Assembly: GCA_028671895.1 (NCBI GenBank)
Contig: CM053803.1
Location: forward strand, 47,180,786-47,244,785
Length of the DNA: 64,000 nucleotides
Origin: Oenanthe sinensis
Lineage: Eukaryota; Streptophyta; Magnoliopsida; Apiales; Apiaceae
Direction: 5' to 3'
Position 1 is the stretch's first letter. The number at the start of each line of letters is the position of its first letter. The notes beneath the pieces were generated by a model. It searched no databases and was not told where the DNA came from. It saw only the letters and a program-made list of their open reading frames with translations. A program made the position numbers and the translations under genes. Below, in pieces: positions 11,220 through 23,666 of the stretch.

Positions 11220-12769
11220 TGTTGGGTTCCGAGGCATAAAGCGCAGCGGATAAACGTAAATATAACGAAAATTTTCGGAACCCAAACGCAGGATCATGTA
11301 TAAGAATTGACGGATTATGGTGATAATCGAATCATACCTATTAAGATTTTGAATGCCACGAACTCAACGGAGATCCTTGCTATCACGATTTGTGTCTTCC
11401 TCTCGAAAGCACCTCTATGGTATCCACACGAGCACCTTCAAGAACGTCTCACGATCTTGAACACGGAACGGAAGTACTAGCCTCCTTTGATAGGTTTCGA
11501 ATTCTCTCTGCCTCTTCCTATGCTGCCTCTTCTGCTAGGGTTTATACAAAAACGTGCAACCCATTTAACCTATCATTATCTATTTATAATGATTGGTTAA
11601 TGGGCCTTTTTAGCAAAAACCTAACCCATGTAGGCATAGGATTAAATAATAAAACATGCTTCTATTATTTAATTAATAATTAAGTCATACTTAATTATTA
11701 TTGGCAGAAATATAATTCTTCAAATTCGAATTTATTTCAATTAATTAAGTCTCACTTAATTAATATAATAAATTCGAATTAATCATCAATTAATTTAAAT
11801 CTATAATTTAAATTAACTATTCCTCTAGGTGCTCTATGTGTGTGACCCTATAGGCTATTATTTAATTAGCAATAATTTTATTCTCCAATAAAATTATAAA
11901 CAATGAGCGGTATCTAGTAATACATCATTGCTACCTAATTAAACAATAATTAAATCGTGATTCGATAAAACCTTTCGTGATTAATATTTCCGTGTAATAT
12001 AATCCCTTTAACCATATATATTATAGATTAAACTCGAGGCATGTATTTAGTCATCCTCTTCAACATTTAATCCGGGTTTACTTGATCCATGAGTAGACTA
12101 TGAAAAACAAATCATTATTTGAGCACGGCCATGCATTTTATAGTCTCACTCAATCAAGAGGCCAATAATATCTCTCCTAATTATAGGAGGGTTAAATCCT
12201 TTATCTATCATTCATATTTCTCATACGACTCATGATATACCCGATGTCCACTTTTATCATCACCCGGTCAAAGGTAACTTTTAATGTAGTCAAAGTATAT
12301 CAATCCTCGTATAGAAATATAATGATCTCAAGTCAGAGGATCATTACACCATTATCACTGTGAGTCTTTCTTATGACTTAATTAAACATGAAGAATCTCA
12401 CTGTGGGTCTGTCCAGTACCATGTACCCCTACATGTACCTATGTATTGACTTTAGTATCCCCATACTTATAACCAATGAGATGTGGTTATCTGTCAAACA
12501 ACATACTAGTCTATTTATGTATTATTATTGTCCTATCATAATAATACTCGACTAGGGAACCTTTAAGAATATGATATATTATATAATCTCAAGTTCAAGT
12601 CATGTACTTAAACTATATAACGAGTATCATGATTCTAAGGACATTTATTATGCTAACAAATATATCGCAGTAATTAAAGTCATAATAAATACGTTTATTG
12701 AATAATCAAATGACATAAATGTTTATTAAAAGGAAAAATTGTATTGCCTCTAGGGCACCTACACTAACA
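11220..12769 (-). repeat. 5' LTR of element E
   Basis: 1550 bp, same ends and length as the 3' LTR. The minus-strand TATA box lies at about 11580-11589. The differences I noticed from the left copy are C for T near base 11 of the LTR, C for G in the stretch before the TATA box, and G for A in a CTCGAGRC context. This copy holds the promoter that would drive the element. Confidence 0.95.
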
Positions 12770-12774
12770 TTATC

Positions 12775-13107
12775 ATCGAACTTCTCAGTTGGCAATAACA
12801 AACACTTGTTCATATCATCTTCATTAAAGCCTATGTCCTCCTTTTGGATTTTATAGGTCACTACAATCATGGAGCTACCATCCTTCAAAGCTATGTCTTC
12901 CCAAGTTGCAGTGTTCCAGAAATGCTCCAATATATCAATGTAAAGAGTAGGGTTGGTCAGCAATGCTTCTTTTAAGTAGGAATTAACAAGAAACCTAGTA
13001 AAGCACTTGCACTGCTCCTTGTCATCTGCATCTCTTGCAATGGCTAGGAAGTTTGTTTCAGGGATTATACAAGATTCGGGTACAGAGGTAGAACTAAAAG
13101 ATGCCAT
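12775..13107 (-). pseudogene. Extra (env-like) ORF of element D, N-terminal part
   Basis: Starts at the ATG at 13107 (MASFSSTSV…), in the same context as the extra ORFs of F and I (MAS…) and C (MAP…). About 111 codons precede the E insertion. The segment around ILEHFWNTA aligns with VEELWNTAEV in C and VEELWTTTEV in F, so this is the shared N-terminal domain of the extra ORF. The function of that domain is not known to me. The frame after 12770 runs into E's LTR and is not native. Confidence 0.75.
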
Positions 13108-13922
13108 TGATTGTGTATAGAAAGAGAGAAATGAAGAAATGAAAGTTTTAGAGAAATTAGAAGCAAGAGTTTGTGTGTAGCTGTTGATGAAGAAGGGTTC
13201 TTTGAATTTACGATTAAGTGTAGAACTGAAATGTTAGATCTACTGTGATATTTATATGACACAGACAACTCGACTAGAATAGTAATCGATTTTAGTGATC
13301 GAGAACTCAGAAAAGAGTAAAGTTAATTTCAATAGAGAACTGTTAAATTTTGGTCGAGAACTCAGATTGTTTATATATGTGTTCGAGAAGTGTACTAATA
13401 GAGAACTCAATAAAACTGAATTTAACCATTTGAGAACTAAAGCATTCGAGAACTCAAAGCAATCAAGAACTATAGAAATGAACTATTTAAGAACTCAAGA
13501 ATATATACCTAGTCGAGAAGTCAGAAAGGATGGCAATTTAATCACAAACTCCAGTTTTGAAAGATTATTCTGTTTTCACTTGGAAACCAAAATAACAATT
13601 TGCAAACCTCATTTCTTAAATAAACAAAATTTATTTATTCATTTTTAAGGTAAGAAATGTGTTTGATCAATATTCCTGAAATTTTAATTATCACACTTGA
13701 TATTTAACAATGCACAAGTATAATAATTTACTTCAGGCTTCCTTAGAACAAAAAATAGTTCCAAGTTAAAAAAAATATTTATTTTGAAGCACAATAATGT
13801 ACAACAATATAACTGATATATTTATAAATATACACCAGTTCCGTTTCACTTAGATAAATCATTTAGCTTCATGTTTGTGAAAATTTGTTATAACAGTTGG
13901 GAAGATATATTTATTTGGCCAC
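13108..13922 (-). promoter_or_regulatory. Pol to extra-ORF spacer of D: TTCTCGA array plus TATA box
   Basis: This 815-bp spacer has no coding capacity. Between 13283 and 13515 about nine copies of (T)CGAGAACT or close variants occur, the motif family also arrayed in D's 5' LTR. Just downstream in the minus direction lies TATAAATA (13249-13256), 142 bp before the ATG of the extra ORF. Motif array, TATA box, then ORF repeats the layout of the LTR promoter. Promoter activity is inferred. Confidence 0.6.
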
Positions 13923-15960
13923 TTATCCTGAAAAATTTAGCATTCCAATTTTACTAACCAACCCGTTGAAGGTGGCTTCATCAAGTGGTTTAGTAAATAT
14001 ATCAGCCAACTGTTTTTGTGTAGGAACATAAAATAATTCAATCACTCCATTTTATGCGTGTTCCCTTATAAAATGGTACCTTACACCAATATGCTTTGTT
14101 TTGGAATGGTTGACTGGATTGGCAACAATTTAAGTTGTACTAGTGTTGTCACAGATGATAGGAATTCTTTCCAATACTAGTCGATAGTCCCTTAGTTGAT
14201 TCCTAATCCAAAGTACTTGAGCACAACAGCTTCCAACAGTAATGTATTCAACCATAGCTGTGGAAGTGGAGACTGATTGCTGCTGTTTTTTTTAAACCAA
14301 GATACCAATCTCTGTCCAAGAAATTGACAGCGTTCTAAGGTACTTTTCCTATCTATTCTGCATCCAGCAAAATCAGCATCTGAATATCCAACTAAGTTGA
14401 ATCCTGTTTCTTTAAGGTACCATAAACCCATGAAAGGTGTTCCTTTGAGGTATCTCAGAATCCTTTTGTCAACAATGAGATGAGATTCCTTGGGATTTGC
14501 CTGAAATCTTGCACATAGACATGTGGAGAACATAATGTTAGGTTTGTTAGTTGTGAGATAGAGAAGAGATCCAATCATTCCTCTATAGGTCTTCATGTCT
14601 ACACTTTTTCCTTTCTTATCTTCATCAAGTTTTATAGATGTAGACATTGGATATTTGGCAGTTGAGCAGTCTTGCATGTCAAACCTCTTAAGTAAGTCAT
14701 TGATGTATTTAGTTTGACTTGTGAAAATGTCATCTGTCCTTTGACTTTTTTGAAGGCCTAGAAAATAATTGAGCTCTCTCATTTTGCTCATCTCATATTC
14801 ACTTTGCATTAGCTTAGAGAACCTTTGACAATTTTTCATTTGTAGACCCTAAAATGATATCATCCACATAAATTTGAACTAGTATGATATCTTCACCATG
14901 TTTCTTGTAAAAAAGAGTTTTATCAATTATTCCTCTAGTGAATTGATTTTCTAGAATTTTTTTTGATAGAGTGTCATACCATGCTCTAAGGGCTTATTTG
15001 AGCCCATACAATGCCTTGATGAGTCTGTAAATAAAATATGGAAAGTTTGGATCCTCAAAGCCAGGTGGTTGCTGCACATATATTTCTTCTTTTAACTCAC
15101 CATTCAGAAATGCACTTTTGACATCCATTTGATAGACTTTGAAGTTTGAATGTGTTGCAAAGGCCAGAAAGATCCTAATGGCTTCTAGTCTTGCAACAGG
15201 AGCAAAAGTCTCATCATAGTCAATGCCTTCTTCTTATGAGTAGCCTTTTGCAACCAGCCTTGCCTTGTTTCTTATGACAATTTCATGTTCATCCATTTTG
15301 TTTCTGTAGACCCACTTAGTGCCAATTACTGATCTATCCTTTGGAGGTGACACTAATTCCCAAACAATATTTCTCACAAATTGATTCAATTCCTCTTTCA
15401 TGGCAATTATCCAGTCTGGATCCAACATGGCTTTTTCAACTCTTTTTGGCTCATTTTGAGACAGAAAGCAAGTAAATAAGCATTCATTCATAGTTTCTCT
15501 TCTTGTCCTCACACCTTCATCAGGATTTCCAATGATTTGATCAGCTGTATGAGCTCTATTCCTTTTAGTTTGGTGAGCTACATCTCTATCAATTGAACTT
15601 ATATCCTCCTGATTGAAGTTGGTGCCATATGTTGCAGACTCTTGAGAAGCTCCCCCTGAGTTGATGCTAGGGTTGTGTGGAGAATTCTCAAGTTGAATAT
15701 GACTGTAATCATCATTTTCTCTTTCCTTATCTATTCCGTGTGAGATGTCTACATGTGAATCTTCATGGGCATTGATAACATTTTTAGTTGCAAAAGTCTC
15801 AGGCTCCATTTCATTTTCAAACCTCAAAGTGTCATAATTTTTACCTTCTAAATTCATTGCAGGAAACTTGAAATCATCAAATGTCACATTTGTGCTTTCC
15901 ATTACTTTTTGTTGATCAATCACATATACTCTATAGGCAATTTATTCCAAAGAGTATCCC
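13923..15960 (-). pseudogene. RT-RNase H of element D (degenerate) with INT-RT linker
   Basis: Reverse transcriptase copies element RNA into DNA and RNase H removes the RNA strand. The linker and RT start are read at 15234-15923. RT continues across stops to an intact YVDD at 14859-14870. The RT palm-thumb and RNase H start are open at 14192-14839, including GYSDADFAG. After a frameshift near 14300 the usual tail LADIFTKPLD…FN is readable up to the stop at 13923. Several stops and frame changes rule out function. The linker (15500-15920) is acidic and Ser/Asn/Asp-rich, with GGAS before the conserved RT region, as in related elements. Confidence 0.8.
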
Positions 15961-16119
15961 ATAAAAATTCCTTCATCCTTGAGAACAAATCATTTTGTTC
16001 CAAACACATGCATGTACTTTACAGATGGTCTTCTATTTGTCATGATGTGATAATGAGTCTTTCTAACTGATTTTGTGATGAGTGTTCTGCATTGAGTTTA
16101 ACATGTAGTCCTAACAACT

Positions 16120-17130
16120 TCAGCCTAAAAACTGCTTGGAAGATTTGCTTCTGCTAACATAGTTCTTGCAGCTTCAAGAAGAGTCCTATTCTTTCTCTCA
16201 ACAGCTCCATTTTGTTGTGAAATTCTTGGAGCTGAGAATTGGAGAGTGATTCCATTTTCTTTACAGAATTCATTCAGTGTAGCATTTTTGAATTCTGTTC
16301 TATTGTCACTTCTTATGGCTACTGCAGGTGTAGGGCCTTTGTCCAATATTCTCAAATTTTTAACAATAACTTCAGGAGCTTCATCTTTTGAATGCAAAAA
16401 TTCCACCCAAGTGTATTTTGAGAAGTCATCAACCACGATAAGTGCATATCTTTTCTTGGACATATACATGACATTTACTGGTCCAAAGAGATCCATATTA
16501 ATCAATTGTAGTGGTTTAGTGATTGATGTAAATTCCTTAATCTTGTGACTTTATCTCCTCATTTTTCCTTTTTGACATGCCTCACACAATCCTTCTATGC
16601 AGAATTCAAGTGAGGGCATGTCCTTCACTAATTCTCTTTTGACTAGAGAATTAATGTTCTTGAAATTTAAATGAGACAGTCTCTTATGCCAAAGCAAACT
16701 TTCATTTTCTGAGGCTTTGGTGTAGAAATAACAAATTTTCTCCTTGTTTGCAGTGTCCAAGTCTGCTACAAATAAGCTTCCCTTTCCTACTCCTTGTAGA
16801 GCAACCTCTTTGGTCTTTCTATGTGATATGAGATACAATTCTTTTTCAAACTCCACCTTTAAATATTTATTGCAAAAGTGAGTGATGCTGAGTAGATTAT
16901 GCTTCAAACCACTGACCAAAGCTACATCTTCAATGACAATATTTTCATGAATCAATTTGCCATATCCCATGGTGAAACCAATGTTGTTGTCTCCAAAGAT
17001 TACCATTGGGCCAGCTTCATCTTTGAATTATGATAGCAGGGCTTTGTCACCAGTCATATGCCTTGATTATCCACTATCCGAGATCCACATGACCTTCTTT
17101 TTACCTATGCCCTGCAAATACAAACAAATC
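16120..17130 (-). pseudogene. Protease end and integrase of element D
   Basis: The aspartic protease motif DSG is at 17070-17078 and the next codon, normally Cys, is a stop. The frame then reads through the protease C-terminus into the integrase zinc site (LWHKRLSH … C-x2-C, 16551-17006). The integrase core follows at 16125-16505, with the first Asp in NMDLFGP, the second in RSDNRTEF and the Glu in ERKNRTLLEA, so all three catalytic residues are still present. A stop separates the zinc site from the core and another ends the core near 16125. The region between 15960 and 16120 is frame-broken. Confidence 0.8.
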
Positions 17131-19623
17131 AAGTTTTCTTTGGAACCCAAACAAGGTTGGGTCCTTTATGCTTAGTTACATGAATATCATTCCTGTTCCT
17201 AACAGTCTTAGTCATTTGATCATGCGTATTTTCATTTTTCTGGTTTTGATTTTTAGCTCGATTAGTAATTCCAGAGCTAGATGCATGTTTAGGTGACATG
17301 GAGTGTTTTCTTTGTTTAATAGGACTATCAGTCTTAGGCCTAGCAATGTTGATGTTTAAATTTTGACTTATGCATCCATCAACATACTGTTTTCTAAGCC
17401 TAAAGAAAGTGTTCATGATATTCATGTTACATGGCATACAATCAAATTTGTCACATAATATATGCTTATCATGCATTAAGGGAGGGTTTCACATATCCAT
17501 AGGAAAATTCAACATTATTAACAACAGGTTTCTTGCACACATGTGTAAGGTGATTTGCTGATCCACAATTTTTACAAATTTTCCTAGGAGTATTGGAAAC
17601 AGGTGCACAGTTATTATGTTTGTTAATGCCTATCTTGCCATTTCTATTTGCCTTTTTCTTTTTAACATGCATGGTGTCATTTTTCTGGACATTTTCTTTT
17701 TATTCTATTTTAACAGGAATGGACTTGGCTTTGACTACTGGTTCATCTTTTTCAAAAGAAGGCACATCACTCTTAGTAATTATCTCATCCTCATCATTCA
17801 GCTATTGTTTGATGATGATACTAGCTTCATCAAGTTCAACAATTGCTTTCTTAAAAATTGGTGCCTTAATATTTTTCAAAATGTGAGGATGTCCAGGAGT
17901 TTCGGTTTTCTTGACTTTTGTTGAAATAGGTTTCTTTTTCTTGAGAGTGTCATAATCAAAACCAATTCCAATCTTAGAATTTTCTTGGTGCTTCTCATGG
18001 GATTCTTGAACAATAGTAGATGAGTTTTGATAAGATCTTATTTTTAACTCATTTTCAGAAATTTGTTCTTTAAGAAAATTTTCAATTTACTTAGAGTAGA
18101 TAACTTTGTTCTTGACATACTCATTTTCTTATTTCAAGTTTTTTAGAGTTATCAAAGATAATTCTAAGGTTTTATTCTTAGCAGTCAGTTCATCATTAGC
18201 TTTTAGCAACCTAGCAATTTCCTCACATGCAACAATCATACTGGTATGAATATTAAACATTTGAATGCTCAATTCTTCAACAATTTTCTTATATTGGGAA
18301 TTTAACATGTCAAGTATTATTAATGAGGGTACTTGAGTGTTTGAGGATGGTGCTCTATCATGTGAGTTAGCCATGAGTTCTAGATTTCCATATTCCTCTT
18401 CCTCATCTTCATCCGTGTCATCCCAACATTTTCCTTCAGCTATGTAAGCTTTTCCTATTTGCTTTTTGAGGAGTTCTTGATACTTGGCTTCCAGTTCCAA
18501 GTAATATTTGTCCTTCTTGATTGCTTTAGGTTTTTTACACTCTATTGCAAAGTGTCCAAGCTCATTACAGTTATAGCATCTTATTTTAGATCTATCAACT
18601 ATTCCAGTTTTATACCCTCCATTTGCATTGCTTCTTGTAAGAGTCTTTCCTTTACTTGAAAATTTGAAATTTGATTTTGGTTTAAAACTTTTGTTTTTCT
18701 TGAATCTTAAATTTCCAAATTTCTTTGCCATGACGGCCATGATTTTATTATCCATTCCTTCAAGTTCTTCAATGGTGTAGAAATCTTCTTCACTTGATTC
18801 ACTCTTGACAGAGTCCCTTTCTTCTTGTTCATGCTCTTCAAGTTCTTCAATCTACACTTTTTTACTTGTACCAGTCTTTTCAGTTCTTGTTGGTTCTTTT
18901 ACAACCAAGGCATTTGAAACATTTGCCATATTTCATCTATTTACTAAAATGGCCTTCTTTTGATAGAACTCCAATTCATATGTCTTTAAAATTCCATAGA
19001 GGGTTTCAAGCGGAAGTTTTGTTAGATCTCTCCCTTCTCTAATTACAGAGATTTTATGCTCCAAATGTTCTGGGAGAGTCAACAAGAACTTCATGTTCTT
19101 CTCCTTTGTTTTATAGTACTTTCCATGGAGTTGAAGGTCATTGATGAGTTTGTTGAATCTTTCAAACACTTCAGTTATGCCTTCATTTTGTTTTGACATG
19201 AAAGCCTCATACTGTGAAACAAGAAGTTGCCTTGGGTTGTCCCTTACCTCTTCAGTGCCTTTACACAGAATCTATGGTTTCCCATATATGTTTTGCAGAT
19301 GTGCAATTGACAATATTGTTATACATAACAATGTCTAGAGATTCTATTAATATGAGCATTAGACTATTGTCAAGTGACACCTTCTCTTTCTATGTGTCTG
19401 TGTACTAAGATGGATCTTTGGGTATCCATGTTGCAGGAATTACCTTAGAACCACTAGTAGTTTCAGGAACCAGTGTTACTGGCATAAATGAGACATTTTT
19501 CAAGATTTCTGGATACATGGAATTAGCAGCCTTTATGAACATCAACATTTTTCTCTTCCATAAGTTATAGTTTTCTCTGTCAAAAGGAAGAATCTTTATA
19601 CTACTCAGCTTCTGAGAACTCAT
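17131..19623 (-). pseudogene. Gag of element D (degenerate), with two CCHC knuckles
   Basis: The start is the ATG at 19623, 36 bp after the primer site. Pieces are open at 19405-19623, 18933-19199, 18129-18755, 17469-17672 and 17129-17476, separated by stops and frameshifts. The nucleocapsid knuckle CYNCNELGHFAIEC (18537-18578) is intact. A second knuckle, C-x2-C-x4-H-x4-C, lies at 17535-17576, between the coiled-coil-like tail of gag and protease. The same second knuckle occurs in element C. Gag would form the particle and bind RNA; this copy cannot make a full protein. Confidence 0.8.
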
Positions 19624-19658
19624 TTTGATCTTTAAACTATTTGTATGTTAACAGCCTA

Positions 19659-19670
19659 CCTCTGATACCA
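19659..19670 (-). other. Primer-binding site of element D
   Basis: The minus strand reads TGGTATCAGAGG, the Met-tRNA site with the last base changed. It lies 2 bp from the LTR end at 19673. Confidence 0.8.
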
Positions 19671-19672
19671 CT

Positions 19673-20902
19673 TGTTAGGAATTAGAGTTCAACAGAAGTG
19701 TATAGGGGGGTGAATGTATACTTCAAATTTTTTATTCTCTTTTTAATTTTGATGAACTATTTGTTTGATGTTTGTAGCTTTAACAATTCAAGTTTTTACA
19801 TAAGCATAGTGCAAGAAATAAAGTAAACACATAATATAAATTTCAATCTAAGTTGTATTAAAATTAAACTTGCAACAATCTGAAATTCAGTGTGAATTTT
19901 AGCTTCTTGTTCTTAGAAGATACAAGGTATGAACTTGATGAATTCAAAGATCTCTTACTAATAAAAACAGTGCTAAGCCTATATAGACAACATGTCTTTT
20001 TGACACATGTTCTCATTAGTCAGTTAATGCTAAAACTAGAAATAAACAAAGATAACTTTACATTGACTAATACCTATTTCTATCTAACACTTTCTTTTGA
20101 TAGTCTGTAGCTTTTTGCCTAATCATTTCTGTCATTTGTCTTATGTATCTTCCAAGCTTCATTGTAGACTTGTCTCTATCATTACAGGTTTGACTGACCC
20201 TGTAATGACAGTGCTGCAAATTACTTGTCTTGTTCTTCTACAATTCTTCTTGAAATATGCTCTTTGGACAGTCGAGAACTCTGTTAGTTTTGATTCGAGA
20301 AATCATGATGATTGACTTCCCGAATAGGTTTATGCTGTGACTTCTCGATTAGTTGTATGGTGTGACTTCTCGATTAGTTGTATGTTGTGACTTTTCGATC
20401 AGCTATTTGATGTAACTTCTCGATTAGTTCAACCTTATGACTTCTCGAATGCTCCTTTAGCTAACTTCTCAAATTGATTTATTGGACTTCTCGAATGTGT
20501 ATATTTTCACATAACTTGATTGACTTAATTACTTTGACTTCTCAAATGGGTACTTCTCGATTGAATATTGAGCCAATGAGTATTTTGAGACTTCTCGACC
20601 AGTTGCATATTTCTGACTTCTCGGATGAGGTGACTTCTCAAATGTGTATTTGCCTTAGTCGAATTCTCAGACTGCATTTCTTATTCTTCAACAAGTCTTC
20701 TTTGTCTAGTTGCATGATTTAACTTGAATCTTTTAACAAAATTTATTCTTTAACTTTAATTATGACTTGAAGTAACATTTTGATCATACTTCTAACTGCA
20801 ATAATACATTGAAATTACTAAGTCACTAACTCAATACAGAATTTCTAAATATGTTACAGTAAGATGAATAATTACATAGAGTAGACTTGATTTAATCCAA
20901 CA
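19673..20902 (-). repeat. 5' LTR of element D, with TTCTCGA array
   Basis: 1,230 bp. On the minus strand it starts TGTTGGATTAAATC at 20902 and ends …TTCCTAACA at 19673, with the C-tract CACCCCCCTATAC near its end. The TATA box CTATATAGG (minus strand) is at about 19978-19986. Upstream of it, 20265-20665 holds more than ten copies of CTTCTCGA(T/A) or the reverse complement. The start differs from the 3' LTR at 2712. Confidence 0.8.
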
Positions 20903-20981
20903 GTTTCCAAGAGTTTGCTCATTAACTTGATTTGGTTTACTTGATTTGACAGAATCTACTCCATACCGAGTTCCATAACAT

Positions 20982-23666
20982 TCACTCTTTTCTAAATTCC
21001 ACAACTTTGTCCTTGGCTATAGACTCAGTGTCATGGTTTTGCTTGATTCTTGTCATCATGGTTAGATTGAGCCTAGAGTCAATGGTAGTGTCAAAGTGTG
21101 TCCTTGCACTATCAATCTCTTCCCTAATCTTTTTCAATTCATACCTAGAACCTGTGACATGTATCTTTTGTATTTTTAAACGGTCCCTGTAGAAGTTGAG
21201 AATTCTTCTATGGACAAGATCCTCCACATTGGTTTCAGCCATTGATCTTCTGTAGTGTGAAACTATTGCTCTTTTAGTATAAGCCAAATTAATTTCATCA
21301 CTAGCCATTACAGGCTCCAGCATATCATCATCAGAATCAGATTTAAAATATTCAGGATTCATGTGAGAAATATCATCAGGCATTCTGGCCAAATTCTCCT
21401 TTCCACTCCTGAAAGCTTCTTCAGACTGGACCAGCCCTAACATTTTATCAACCTCTTAATTGTGGTTGCTTCCAATTCTTGATAATAAGGATCTTCATGT
21501 TGAAAGATATCAACATTTAGATTAACATCAATCTCATCATTATCATCCACCTTGTGGGCATCTGCAACTCCTGCATGAACTCCATTTCCTCAATCTCCCC
21601 TAACTCCAACCCCAACTCTTGAGTGAGTTCAGCTGCAAATTGCTCAGTTTTAGAAGTTTATGCTTCATGAGATGAAGTACTTGATTTCTCTCTATTCTTT
21701 TTTCTCTCTCACTCTCTTATCTCTTTTCTTGCATCATGATCTCATCCTGGATTCTCACATCCCCCTCACTATGCTCTCCTTTTACATCACCTACTAAGGT
21801 GGGACTCTCTTTTCTCACACCCTCTCCTTTTGCCACCTTAGAAGAAATTGAGGGTCTCTCATTCGCATTCTCTCCTTTTGCCAGGATATGCAAATCCTGT
21901 CTCTCACACACCTAACCCACTCCACTCTATCCTAATAATATGTTTTCCACTTGAATTGTTTCAACAGATGGTTCAATAATTGGAATGGAAGTGTCAATCG
22001 AGGGATGAGAAATATCCATCGATTGATGAATAGCAGTTGACTGAAGCTCATAGATGGATGTAAGGATATCCATCAATGGAAGTGTGCTAGTCAATGGATA
22101 TTGAATAATATCAGTTGATTGAGTAATATCCATTGAATTAGGAGAATTTTCAATATTTTCTTAATCAACCAAGGTGTTAACCTGGTGATTCATGTGAGAG
22201 TGTTGGCTCCACCTTGAGTTGCAAAGAGGGTGATTTTAAAATATTAATGTTATCTATCATCAATATTTATGAAGAAATAGATTTTGAAGGAGATTGAAGA
22301 GAATGAATAGATAATGAATGGGGCTGTGTCTCAACATTTACCTGAGACACTTTAACAGAAGAAATTAAAGGCCTCACCAAACTTTCATTTGGTTTTGCAG
22401 GTGTGTGTGTGTACCCTGTGCACTTACCTTACTCTTCTTTCACCTTTTAAAAGCTTGAAATTCCTTGTGTCCCTTATTCCTAACAGATGGTCCTGGTTGA
22501 AACCTCTTTTCAATAGCTACACCTTGTTGAGAAAGTGCAATTAGGGATGTGCTAATATCCTTTAACACAATATCAATCTTTTGAGAGATTGGGCTGGTGG
22601 TTGGATGGACAATCTCACCCTCACCCACCCTATCCTTCTGGCTTTCTTGATGTTGACCAGTTCCCTCACTTGCCACCTTCACACTCCCCTCAGTGGTTTT
22701 TCTTTTTCTGAATTTTACAACAGTAGTTTGTTGAGAAACTACTGAGGTGGTTTTCTTAGATTTGGATTTGGAAGGTTGTGCAACTTGGGTAAGAGGGATG
22801 GGGGCATTTCCATCTCCCTCCATTGTTACAGAAGGCAATGAAAGTGAGATTTCCATATCAGAAAAAGGAATGTTGTGAGTTTTTAGATATACCTTTACAA
22901 AGGGAGGATAAATGAGGCACCACCTAGTATGTAGGTTAATTCTCACCAAATCCTTGACCCTTTTGTTCTGAGTCCATGGCTCCATTGTCTCTATGTCATC
23001 TGTAATTTTATACTCTCCAACAATAGCATTAATCAACATCATAAAGAATCTAGAAAAGTAACTGTTGTTCTTTCTAGATTCTTTATTTCTTAATTTGGCA
23101 ATCAATTCATTTATGAGCAATGTGGTAAAGTAAAAGTATTTATCAAATAGGATACTATAAGCAATTTCTTGCATATTGGTTGTAATTGCATCAAAATTAC
23201 TTATTTTTCCAGAAAATACCTTGATAATAGCATCAAAGAAATAACTCCATTATTTTCTAAGATTTTTCCTAACAACCTCACCTAATCTAGTTTCAACATT
23301 AGCATAATTAACAGTTGCTAGCATGTCCCTAATATCATTGTCAGAGGGTGAATTATCACAATTATTATCAGGCAGTTCTAGGCATTCGGAAATACTGGCA
23401 CGAGTAATGGTGTATGGATTACCTTTGCAAGTATAAGATATTACCTTACCATATTTTGAAACTTCTGCAGTGTTCCATAGCTCTTCAACAAATAAACATA
23501 CAATAGTTGGTACTTCACTAAGAGCCTTGGCCACTTTGCAATCTCCCAGAAACTTCAACAATGGATAAAAGTCTACATGATAATCACCCACTGTTAAACA
23601 TGTAACAAAATTGTTCTTCTCATAGATGAAACCGGTTGATGATGAAATCTTCTTTTGTGGTGCCAT
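20982..23666 (-). pseudogene. Extra (env-like) ORF of element C
   Basis: Starts at the ATG at 23666 (MAPQKKISSS). The N-terminal domain (23250-23666) continues past one stop into 22440-23174, which ends in a Lys/Ser/Thr-rich region. A middle part (21940-22135) encodes Ser-x-Asp repeats from the ATCAATTGAT-like motif. A further segment at 20982-21443 aligns with parts of F (43031-43370) and H (60654-61238). At least five stops or frame changes are present. Similar N-termini occur in D, F and I. I see no signal peptide or membrane span and do not recognise a named domain. Its role is unknown. Confidence 0.75.

Larger units (their letters stand above)
3754..12769 (-). mobile_element. Element E: complete Ty1/copia retrotransposon (Angela/Tork-like)
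   Basis: A full-length 9,016-bp element flanked by a 5-bp target duplication TTATC (3749-3753 and 12770-12774). It has two 1550-bp LTRs, a primer site, a polypurine tract and one intact gag-pol ORF. In reading the LTRs side by side I found only about three differences, which points to a recent insertion. It landed inside the extra ORF of element D. A diverged solo LTR of the same family lies at 48291-49841. The single fused ORF, the 1.5-kb LTRs starting TGTTGG and the gag sequence suggest the Angela/Tork branch; the branch assignment is inference. Confidence 0.95.
12770..20902 (-). mobile_element. Element D: degenerate Sirevirus-type copia element (5' and central parts)
   Basis: Contains the 5' LTR, primer site, gag, PR, INT, RT, RNase H, a spacer and the start of the extra ORF. 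The element continues at 2050-3753 beyond the inserted element E. D lies inside the extra ORF of element C, which is cut at 20903. The expected target duplication of D (GTTTC at 20903-20907 on the right) has no partner I can recognise at its left end. Its two LTRs belong to different families, so D is mosaic or rearranged. Confidence 0.8.
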
